11,789 nt of DNA from Fidelibacterota bacterium (GTDB lineage: Bacteria; Fidelibacterota; Fidelibacteria; Fidelibacterales; Fidelibacteraceae), in assembly GCA_016937825.1 (NCBI GenBank), contig JAFGVT010000004.1:1-11789 (forward strand). The letters run 5' to 3'. The number at the start of each line of letters is the position of its first letter. Position 1 is the first letter of the stretch. Below the pieces are notes generated by a model. That model did not search any database, was not told the origin of the DNA, and saw only the letters and a list, made by a program, of their open reading frames with translations. This document shows positions 1 to 6,777 of the stretch, piece by piece. A program made the position numbers and the translations under genes.

Positions 1-1224
1 CTTGATGAGCAGAACGCCGATCAGTCCGAATACGCCCGTCAGCAGGACGATGAGGTAATCGAACCAGGGGCGTTTGCGTGAAAAGAGCGCCAGCGCGAGC
101 AGGGAGGCCGCGATCCCGGCAAGGGATTTCCAGCCGTAGACGTCCATCTGCATGTTGACGTGCTTGGTCGAGGTTGCGGTGGTGAGCTCAAAGGGGAAAA
201 GGAAGCCCTTCACGATGCTCGAGGCGCGCTCCATGTAAGGGGTCCAGGTCTCCACATGCTCGGCGACCGGTTCGAAGTCGTTGCTGACCACGTACATTTT
301 GATAAAACCGTCGCCCCGTACCTGGATGTGCCGGTAGACGGGCAGGGTGTAGCAGCGGAAGATCATATCATCCGCAATATAGTTGAAACGCTCGTCGGCG
401 CAGGCGGTGGGCAGTTTTTGCAGGCGGTAGTTGTCGTACATGATCAGGTAGACGCCGTTGTCCTCGGTCAGCAGCGATCCGTAGAACTCCTTCCGGAGAT
501 TCTCTTCAACGAAGATCTGGCGCACCTTCAGATCGGGATCGATGCCGGTCTTGGTGACCACGGGTTTTCCGTGGATCATTTTCATCTGAAAGATCTCGCC
601 CCGGGCGTCCTTGACGAAGTACCCTTCGTCAAAGGGTTTCCGGTTGGTGGGATTTCCGGCGACGAGCGTGGCGGGGAAAGTGAAGCCCGCCTGTTCCATG
701 GCCTGCTGGAAAAGCGCGGATTTTTCTTCGATGACCTTGTTGCTCACCGGGTCGATGAACTCAATTTTATTTCCGAAGCGGAACACGTCATCCGGGATCA
801 TCAGCTGAGCGTAATCCGGCTCGGCCTCGAAAAGGATGTAAATGGCCGGTACGCCGGGAGGATCGATGTTCTTGGGCTCGATGCGGAAGAACTGCGAATT
901 CTGGCGGATGCTCTTGGAGGACATCTCGAAGCCCTTGACTTCGGCAGGCATCTGCTGCCATTTTTCAAGGTTCGCATAATAGTTGAACGGAAGCAGCTGA
1001 AAATACTCGCGCTCGCCGTAGGTGTTCCCCTTGATGTCCCGGTACTCGATCTGTCCCATGCCGGAGTTTTGCAGCACCACGAATTCGTCGATCACGGCGG
1101 AGTAGTCCAGCATCGGCGTGTTGACCTTCTTGTCGAACAGCATGGAATAGAAGTCGGGCAGGTACAGCGCCGACACCAGGATGATAAGGGCGATAATGGT
1201 ATAACGTGAAAGTTTATTTAACAT
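1..1224 (-). CDS. DUF4857-like membrane protein, third gene of ABC operon (3' end cut by window edge)
   Basis: Reading leftwards from ATG at 1224-1222, an open frame of 408 codons reaches the window edge without a stop, so the C-terminus is missing. It begins MLNKLSRYTIIALIILVSAL. There is one N-terminal membrane segment (about residues 9-27), then a large soluble region of about 335 residues that should lie outside the cytoplasm, then two hydrophobic segments (about 365-381 and 388-407). The middle carries PDDVFRFGNKIEFID, then LVAGNPTNRKPFDEGYFVKD. From memory this pattern matches the Bacteroidales DUF4857 family, which has no known function. AAAGGTG on the minus strand lies about 6 nt before the ATG. 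The gene follows the permease after 15 bp, so it is the third cistron. It is probably an accessory or sensor subunit of the ABC transporter (inference). A long open frame on the opposite strand here is a shadow. Confidence 0.85.
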   Translation of the reverse strand, partial: MLNKLSRYTIIALIILVSALYLPDFYSMLFDKKVNTPMLDYSAVIDEFVVLQNSGMGQIEYRDIKGNTYGEREYFQLLPFNYYANLEKWQQMPAEVKGFEMSSKSIRQNSQFFRIEPKNIDPPGVPAIYILFEAEPDYAQLMIPDDVFRFGNKIEFIDPVSNKVIEEKSALFQQAMEQAGFTFPATLVAGNPTNRKPFDEGYFVKDARGEIFQMKMIHGKPVVTKTGIDPDLKVRQIFVEENLRKEFYGSLLTEDNGVYLIMYDNYRLQKLPTACADERFNYIADDMIFRCYTLPVYRHIQVRGDGFIKMYVVSNDFEPVAEHVETWTPYMERASSIVKGFLFPFELTTATSTKHVNMQMDVYGWKSLAGIAASLLALALFSRKRPWFDYLIVLLTGVFGLIGVLLIK

Positions 1225-1239
1225 GGCAAACACCTTTGA

Positions 1240-1911
1240 TTATTTGGTTCCACGACGGAAACGGTGACCCGCGAACAATACCGTTAACGGCATCACGGCA
1301 ACGATCAGCACGAAGACCCACAGGCCGACATACTGATCATAGGTGGAAGCGCGGAAATTCAGTTCAACCAGGCCGTAGGTGACGACCCCGTAAATCAGCC
1401 GGTAGATCCAGGAGGGCTCCAGGATGATGAAAGCGGTCAGGAAATAGACCGCGCTTCCGCCCAGGAACCAGGGGAGGGTGGACATCAGGACCTTCTGAAT
1501 GACCTCGGCCGGGTAGGACATCGAGACGACCAGCCATAAGCCGAAAAAGAGAAAGAGTATCTCGGCCAGCAGGAACATATAGCCGAACCCGACGGAAGCG
1601 AGCAGCAGTTTTTTCTCGTTGATCGGCAGGTGATAGGACAGGCGCATGCGGTTGCGGGTCATTTCCGGCACGAACTGCAGAAGTCCGAAGATCAGCCCGG
1701 TGATCAGCGGCAGCACCTTCACGAAGACGATGTTCTTCAGCAGCAGGCTTTTGCCGATCACGTACATCCAGTTCGTGAACGCACCCTGGAATTCAATGTA
1801 ATAATTGATCATGCCAATGCTGTAAGCCAGTGAAAGCACCGTCAGTCCGGCGATCACGATCACCGCCCAGCGCAGCTTGATCCATTCTTTGTATAAGATT
1901 GCTTTTAACAT
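1240..1911 (-). CDS. ABC-2-type transporter permease subunit
   Basis: The product is 223 residues, strongly hydrophobic, with about six membrane segments (approximately 15-35, 60-82, 103-131, 143-164, 168-184 and 193-215) and no signal peptide. The start MLKAILYKEWIKLRW has a short amphipathic lead with the KEWxKLRW pattern typical of ABC-2 (NatB/NosY/YhfC-like) permeases, which begin on the cytoplasmic face before TM1. The segment around residue 85-100 (TRNRMRLSYHLPINEKKLLLA) is the cytoplasmic loop expected to hold the coupling helix; PIN/PISR-type motifs are usual there. The gene lies 12 bp downstream of the ATPase and 15 bp upstream of the DUF4857-like gene, all on the minus strand, with GAGG about 6 nt before the ATG. 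One permease chain would presumably dimerise. The substrate and direction are unknown; this class is usually an exporter or a mechanical transmitter rather than an importer with a binding protein, and none is seen here. Confidence 0.82.
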   Translation of the reverse strand: MLKAILYKEWIKLRWAVIVIAGLTVLSLAYSIGMINYYIEFQGAFTNWMYVIGKSLLLKNIVFVKVLPLITGLIFGLLQFVPEMTRNRMRLSYHLPINEKKLLLASVGFGYMFLLAEILFLFFGLWLVVSMSYPAEVIQKVLMSTLPWFLGGSAVYFLTAFIILEPSWIYRLIYGVVTYGLVELNFRASTYDQYVGLWVFVLIVAVMPLTVLFAGHRFRRGTK

Positions 1912-1923
1912 AGTGTACCTCGA

Positions 1924-2814
1924 TTAATACTTTCCGGTCAATCCGATGAAGGCCTCTTCCAGGGTCATGGGGATCTCGGCGATCTCGCTGACGCTGATGC
2001 CCAGGGATTTCAGGTGCGCCTTGATGTCGTTCAGGGATTTGAAGGAGTACAGCGTGACCTTGTCGTTGACATATTCGACATTCGTCACCACCTTGTCATC
2101 CGCGGCAATATGGCCGATGGCGTTCTGGTTCCTGAACTCATAGCGGTGGAACCCTTCCTTCAGGGCGACCAGCGGCATTTTCAGGAGCAGTTTCTGATGT
2201 CCCATGATGATCGTATCGTCGACGACCTTCTCCACATCCTGAATGATATGGGAGGTCAGGAAGACCGTTTTGTTCTTTTCCCGGACATATTCCTGGAGAT
2301 AGTCGATGAACAGGGCGCGGTAGCCCGGGTCCAGTCCCATCGAATAATCGTCGAGGATCAGCAGTTCGGGGTCCTGCGCAAAAATAAGGCCGAGCACGAC
2401 CTGCGAGCGCTGGCCGCAGGACATGTTCTTGATCTTGTGGTTGTCCGACAGGCCGAGCTTGCCCATCAGATCCCAGTAATAGTCCGCCTTCCAGTTCGGG
2501 AAGAAGCGCGAATAGAAATTCTCCACCTGCCGGATGGTCATAAAATCATAGGCAAGGTGGCCTTCGTGCAGCAGTCCGATCTTCTGACGGGTGGCGGGTG
2601 AAAGTTTGTGCGACTCTTCGCCGAAAACGAGGCACTGCCCGCTGGTGGGGCGCAGGAAGCCCATCAGAATATTGATGGTGGTCGTCTTTCCCATGCCGTT
2701 CTTGCCCAGGATACCAAAGATCCTTCCCTTTTCTACGCTGAGGTTCAGATCGTTCAGAACCAGCTTGTCACCGTAGTAGTGGGTCAGGTTCTTGCATTCA
2801 ATAACGTGTTCCAT
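1924..2814 (-). CDS. ABC transporter ATP-binding protein
   Basis: This 296-residue protein is a full-length nucleotide-binding domain plus a C-terminal extension. Walker A is GKNGMGKT (residues 37-44), the signature is MSCGQ (131-135), Walker B is LLILDD (151-156), the D-loop is SMGLD (158-162) and the switch histidine is H189 in LTSHI. Two features are atypical: the catalytic Glu after Walker B is Asp156, and the Q-loop region reads LLHEGH where a Gln is normally found. Residues 205-296 form a small domain ending in TLEEAFIGLTG, as in NatA/CcmA-like export ATPases. From memory, Bacteroidales homologues share the SCGQ and LDDxSMGLDPGYR patterns, so these look like family traits rather than decay. 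It is the first gene of the leftward operon; AGGGA sits 6 nt before the ATG at 2814-2812. It energises the permease encoded next. Confidence 0.93.
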   Translation of the reverse strand: MEHVIECKNLTHYYGDKLVLNDLNLSVEKGRIFGILGKNGMGKTTTINILMGFLRPTSGQCLVFGEESHKLSPATRQKIGLLHEGHLAYDFMTIRQVENFYSRFFPNWKADYYWDLMGKLGLSDNHKIKNMSCGQRSQVVLGLIFAQDPELLILDDYSMGLDPGYRALFIDYLQEYVREKNKTVFLTSHIIQDVEKVVDDTIIMGHQKLLLKMPLVALKEGFHRYEFRNQNAIGHIAADDKVVTNVEYVNDKVTLYSFKSLNDIKAHLKSLGISVSEIAEIPMTLEEAFIGLTGKY

Positions 2815-2948
2815 ACATGATCCCTGTTAAAGTAGTTAATTGTCGATTCGAATATAGTATTTTTAGTCCTTGATGACATAGAAAAATATTGCATATGATG
2901 AAAATTAATTAATAGATTAGTCAAATAATCGAAATTATCAAGGATAAC
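2815..2948. promoter_or_regulatory. AT-rich divergent promoter region between ABC operon and TonB-dependent receptor
   Basis: These 134 bp are much richer in A+T than the flanking genes and must hold the promoters for both directions. On the plus strand, TTGATG (2870-2875), an 18-bp spacer and TATGAT (2894-2899) form a sigma70-like candidate about 50 bp before the receptor start. On the minus strand, TTGACT (complement of 2919-2924) is a good -35 but has no convincing -10 at the right distance; TATATTCG (complement of 2849-2856) is one mismatch from the Bacteroidota -7 element TAnnTTTG. No single assignment is secure. The inverted repeat at 2925-2938 is listed separately. Confidence 0.5.
2925..2938. 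promoter_or_regulatory. Inverted repeat ATAAT-N4-ATTAT, possible operator
   Basis: A perfect 5-bp inverted repeat (ATAAT, CGAA, ATTAT) lies between the putative promoter and the ribosome-binding site of the TonB-dependent receptor. The arms resemble Fur half-sites (GATAAT/ATTATC), and the minus strand reads TGATAAT on one side, but the spacing of 4 differs from the single base between the 7-bp halves of a classical Fur box. A repressor bound here would block receptor transcription. In AT-rich DNA such a short repeat can arise by chance. Confidence 0.3.
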
Positions 2949-5642
2949 GTGAAGAAAATGAAACGAATTGTTATCACCCTGCTGCTGATCACCCTTTCGC
3001 TTACCCGCTTTTCCCCGGCTGCGACCGTGCGCGGATATGTGCGCGCCTACGACGGAAACGCCCCGATCGCCTCGGCGCTTGTGGCGATCGAACCGCAGAA
3101 AGGCACCGATTTCCGGGCGCAGACCCACACCGACCCGGACGGCTTTTTTGAGTTCAGGAACGTGCCGGAAGGGGTTTACAAGATCGCGGGCATGAAAGAA
3201 TGCTACTACAGCAACAGTCTCTTCGATTTTTATGTCAGCGGCGTCGGACTCTATGAGGTCAAGGTCCGGCTGATCCTGAACGAAAAGGGCGGGGACGACC
3301 TGTCCTACTGCTTCATGATCGGCGGGATCGAGGTGGAAGCCAAGGGACGGGACATCCTTCCCGAGGAGATCGCGACGACCCGGAAGATCGATTCGGGGGA
3401 GATCGACCACCTTCAGGCCTCCAACCTCGGCGATGTGCTGACCCTGGTGCCCGGGGTGGAGAAATCCGGCCAGATGGGCCTGGCGAAACAGCAGAACGTC
3501 GGATTGCGTAAAGTGAAGCGCAGCGACAGCGGCCTGTACGGATTCGATTCCTTCGGCACGAGCGTGATCGTGGACGGGAACGAGATCTCCGGCGACGCCC
3601 AGGCGGCGGGATACGTCAGCGGCTCCGGCGAGCAAAGCGGTACGGACCTGCGCATCATTCCCGCCGACAATATTGCCTCGGTGGAAGTGATCACGGGCAT
3701 TCCGTCCGTCGAATACGGGAATTTCACCGACGGCATCGTCAAGGTCGAAACGAAAAAGGGACAGGTCAGCCGCCGCTTCAAGGCCAAGATCAATCCCGAC
3801 ACGAAGGGCTTCAGTTACAACGGGGGGCATAAATTCAAGGAAGCGGTCTTCGATTACCATGTCAATTACAGTTACAGCGAACGGAACCTGCGCAAGACCG
3901 GCGACGAATATCAGCGTCTTTACGGAAGCGCGAACCTTTCCCGCTCTTATTTCAACGACAAGCTTGATGCGCGCCTGGGGGCGACCTATACGCGGATCTT
4001 TGACGACGAAGAGCCCAACGACGAATACCGGATGCAGAATACGAACCGCGGCTACCGCGCCTCCGGGAAGGTCGACCTGAAATACAAGGCAAAAAAGAAC
4101 ATACGCTATGATATCTTTGCCGGCATCGACCTGGACGTGGAAGACGTGGTCAAACAGAAAATGGTCGTCGACCAGCTCTTTCTGCCCTACGGGACCGATA
4201 TCAGCGGCATCGACACCAGCTATTGCTCCATCGTTCCCCTGCGCGATACGGTCTTTGTCGCCGGAACGGATTCCATCCTGCGCATCGACAGCCTTCTGAT
4301 GGTCTACCCCTTCAATGCGACGGCATCGCAGAAGGGAAAGGAATGGGACATCTCCTTTAAGCTGAAACGTTCCTCCGACTTTGCCTGGGGGGATACGAAG
4401 CACAATCTGCTGTTCGGGCTTGAGACCGATTACGAAAAGAACAGCGGCGAAGGCGTCGTGCTGGACTCGACCTTCAACTATTACGGAAAATCTTCAACGA
4501 AGCGGTCCTACTCCTTTGACGACTTTCCGGCGAACCTGAAATTCTCCTTCTATGCCGAAGATAAAATGAACTTTGATCTCTTCAAACGCCGGATGGATAT
4601 CCTCTTCGGGATCCGTTACGACCTCTTCAATCCCGAGCGCCTGCGCCTGTCCTTCGACGAAGGGTTCTCGCTCTTCGACGCGAAACAGGGCGATTTTTTC
4701 AGTCCGCGCTTCAATCTGAAATACCAGCTCAGCGACGACCTCGCCCTGCGCGCCGGAACCGGGCAGAGCGTGAAAGCGGTCTCGCTGACCCAGATCTACC
4801 GCGTTCCGAAGCATATCGCCTACTATGATACGGTGTCCCAGCAGCAAACGGAAAAGATCCTGTACCAGGTCAACGAGTACCTGAAGTCCTATGTATCGCA
4901 AAAGACCGAAGCCTCGCTGGACTGGAAAGTGAACCGGATGGTGGGCGTCTCGCTTACCGGCTATTACGCCAAGACCAAGGACCGGCCGCGCAGCGTCACC
5001 TACCCGGAAGGCTACGAGATCAATCCCGATACGATCAACACGGAATATTCCTACGCCGTGTATGAGAATGTCGGCTGGGAGGAAGACTACGGACTGGAGC
5101 TCACCTTGCGGACCAACCGGATCCACGACGTGAAGTATGCCATCAACGCGACCTACCGCTACAGCAATTCCGGCGGGGACAACCTGACCTACGATCCGGA
5201 CTACCGTTCCACTTCGGCCGAATGGGAACTCTGGTACCCCTCTCCCCGGGTCTGGCAGAGCAAGCTCGTCCTGGACGGACAGGCCAGCTACCTGAACCAG
5301 CGTTTCGGCCTGTGGGTGACGATGGACATCCAGTACACCCCCTTCTATAAAAAGCAGACCGTCTACAGCAGCAACGGCTTCGAATCGGTCAACGAATACA
5401 ATGACCCCTATACCTTTTATCAGGGCATGTACTACTGGTACGATGCCGAAGAATACAATTACACGGGCCAGTGGCTCATCAACCTGCGCATTTCAAAATC
5501 ACTGGGTCCGAATACCGAAGTGTCCCTGTATATCAACAACTTCTTCGATAACCGCGCACGCTTTATCAGTCCTTACACCGAATCGGAGATCGAACTGAAC
5601 TCCCCCATCTATTACGGTCTGGAAATGAGCGTACAACTGTAG
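2949..5642 (+). CDS. TonB-dependent outer-membrane receptor with carboxypeptidase-regulatory-like N-terminal domain
   Basis: The 897-residue product has a signal peptide (about 1-24, ending FSPAA), then a CarboxypepD_reg-like beta domain (about 26-112; TVRGYVRAYDGNAPIASALV, TDPDGFFEFRNVPEGVYKI). A plug domain follows (about 128-272), with SVIVDGNEISG (205-215) and VEVITGIPSVEYGN (245-258), hallmarks of the plug end. A 22-strand-type beta-barrel (about 275-897) has alternating aromatic strands and ends MSVQL. It imports a substrate across the outer membrane using TonB energy. The start is GTG at 2949, 4 nt after AAGGA (2940-2944); ATG at 2958 is 13 nt from it and is the alternative. No SusD partner is next to it; instead a DUF4876-like lipoprotein follows after 7 bp. 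The substrate is not readable from the sequence; iron, another metal or a metal complex is a guess from the context. Confidence 0.93.
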   Translation: MKKMKRIVITLLLITLSLTRFSPAATVRGYVRAYDGNAPIASALVAIEPQKGTDFRAQTHTDPDGFFEFRNVPEGVYKIAGMKECYYSNSLFDFYVSGVGLYEVKVRLILNEKGGDDLSYCFMIGGIEVEAKGRDILPEEIATTRKIDSGEIDHLQASNLGDVLTLVPGVEKSGQMGLAKQQNVGLRKVKRSDSGLYGFDSFGTSVIVDGNEISGDAQAAGYVSGSGEQSGTDLRIIPADNIASVEVITGIPSVEYGNFTDGIVKVETKKGQVSRRFKAKINPDTKGFSYNGGHKFKEAVFDYHVNYSYSERNLRKTGDEYQRLYGSANLSRSYFNDKLDARLGATYTRIFDDEEPNDEYRMQNTNRGYRASGKVDLKYKAKKNIRYDIFAGIDLDVEDVVKQKMVVDQLFLPYGTDISGIDTSYCSIVPLRDTVFVAGTDSILRIDSLLMVYPFNATASQKGKEWDISFKLKRSSDFAWGDTKHNLLFGLETDYEKNSGEGVVLDSTFNYYGKSSTKRSYSFDDFPANLKFSFYAEDKMNFDLFKRRMDILFGIRYDLFNPERLRLSFDEGFSLFDAKQGDFFSPRFNLKYQLSDDLALRAGTGQSVKAVSLTQIYRVPKHIAYYDTVSQQQTEKILYQVNEYLKSYVSQKTEASLDWKVNRMVGVSLTGYYAKTKDRPRSVTYPEGYEINPDTINTEYSYAVYENVGWEEDYGLELTLRTNRIHDVKYAINATYRYSNSGGDNLTYDPDYRSTSAEWELWYPSPRVWQSKLVLDGQASYLNQRFGLWVTMDIQYTPFYKKQTVYSSNGFESVNEYNDPYTFYQGMYYWYDAEEYNYTGQWLINLRISKSLGPNTEVSLYINNFFDNRARFISPYTESEIELNSPIYYGLEMSVQL

Positions 5643-5649
5643 AGGCCAC

Positions 5650-6777
5650 ATGAAAAGAAAACTACACCACATCGTCTTACTGTCGCTTGCACTGCTGCTG
5701 GGCGTTTCCTGTCTGCTGTTCGAGGACAAACCCCTTGCCGTTGACGGGAACCTGACGATCCGCCTGCAGTTCTCCGCGCCCTCGGAGGAGGATTCCTCGC
5801 TGAGCGTCCCGGTCGCCGGCCTGGATGTGCTGATCTACACCCGCGACTACAACATCCCCGAACTGGAAGCCGTCACGGATTCCGCAGGCAGCGTGTGCTT
5901 CGAAGGACTGCCCTACGCGCACTACAATGTGGAGTCCCACGCGGTCTTTCGCCCGAACAGCTACACCGAAATTGAAATGGTCGGGGCGAAATCCCTCATC
6001 CTCACCGTGGATTCCATCGGGACCGACAGCGTGTATTCCGACACCGTCATGCTCGAAAAATCCAAGCGCGGCCTGAAGATCAACGAGGTTTACACCTCGG
6101 GTCCGCCCAACAACATCTTCTATTTTTACGACCAGTTCTTTGAACTGTACAACGGACTTTCCGAAAGGATTTACCTCGACGGCATGATCTTCCTGCGCTT
6201 GCGCTCCTCGGCCCTCGACGCCGACACCCTTTCCGTCACCTATATCTATCAGTTCCCCGGCACGCCGGGCACGGGACGGCAGTATCCGCTGGAACCCGGC
6301 GCGTTCGCGGTGCTGGCCGGCAATGCCTTCGACCACAATCTGATCGGGCCGATCCGGGGAAAAACCGTCGACCTTTCCCATGCGGACTGGGAATTCTACA
6401 ACATGATCGAGGCCGGCGCCTATGACAACCCGAACGTTCCCAATCTGACCTCCAACAACGGCCGGGTCTCCCAGGCGAGCAAGGTGGACTTCATGGTCGG
6501 ACTGACCGGGGACGGGCTGGCTCTCTGCGACGGAACGGATTACGATCAGACCGACGGGATCGATTGCCGGACGGTCATCGATTGCGTTGAATACAGCTCC
6601 TCGCCGGACCATATCAAAGAAGTGCCGACCGCCCTGGACGCGTCCTACGGCGGGGTGGGGCAGCTGAAATATGCGGGGCAATCCCTCGAGCGCATCCGCC
6701 CGGGATTCGACACCAACAATTCCGCGATCGACTTCGTGATCATCTCCAAACCGACACCGGGATACCATCATGAATAA
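5650..6777 (+). CDS. DUF4876-like lipoprotein with lamin-tail-like region
   Basis: The 375-residue product starts with a lipoprotein signal (MKRKLHHIVLLSLALLLGVS, lipidated Cys21). The acidic ED at residues 25-26 might favour surface exposure (weak). Residues about 33-100 form a transthyretin/carboxypeptidase-regulatory-like beta domain (VAGLDVLIYTRD, TDSAGSVCFEGLPYAHYNVE). Residues from about 140 onwards hold KINEVYTSGPPNN, then YFYDQFFELYN and IYLDGMIF. This is the pattern of DUF4876 proteins and resembles the start of a lamin-tail (LTD) fold. From memory, DUF4876 genes sit beside TonB-dependent receptors in Bacteroidales, as here. AGAGG, overlapping the receptor stop codon, serves as ribosome-binding site. 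The likely role is an outer-membrane partner of the receptor, for capture or gating of its ligand (inference). The last 8 bases overlap the next gene. Confidence 0.85.
   Translation: MKRKLHHIVLLSLALLLGVSCLLFEDKPLAVDGNLTIRLQFSAPSEEDSSLSVPVAGLDVLIYTRDYNIPELEAVTDSAGSVCFEGLPYAHYNVESHAVFRPNSYTEIEMVGAKSLILTVDSIGTDSVYSDTVMLEKSKRGLKINEVYTSGPPNNIFYFYDQFFELYNGLSERIYLDGMIFLRLRSSALDADTLSVTYIYQFPGTPGTGRQYPLEPGAFAVLAGNAFDHNLIGPIRGKTVDLSHADWEFYNMIEAGAYDNPNVPNLTSNNGRVSQASKVDFMVGLTGDGLALCDGTDYDQTDGIDCRTVIDCVEYSSSPDHIKEVPTALDASYGGVGQLKYAGQSLERIRPGFDTNNSAIDFVIISKPTPGYHHE

Noticed and set aside
160..1209. A 349-codon open frame on the plus strand
   Set aside because: It lies opposite the DUF4857-like gene. Its product is rich in His, Val, Asp and Gly with no domain logic, typical of an antisense shadow in GC-rich coding DNA, whereas the minus-strand frame has membrane segments, a ribosome-binding site and a family match.
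2846..2853. Palindrome ATTCGAAT in the divergent region
   Set aside because: It is only 8 bp, in AT-rich DNA, with no extension of the arms; too short to call an operator.
2784..4403. A 539-codon open frame on the minus strand
   Set aside because: It is antisense to the signal peptide, plug and early barrel of the TonB receptor and runs through the divergent promoter region into the ATPase start. It has no recognisable domain.
2949..5642. SusC-type glycan receptor
   Set aside because: There is no SusD-like lipoprotein next to it, and at 897 residues it is shorter than typical SusC proteins; the partner is a DUF4876-like lipoprotein instead.
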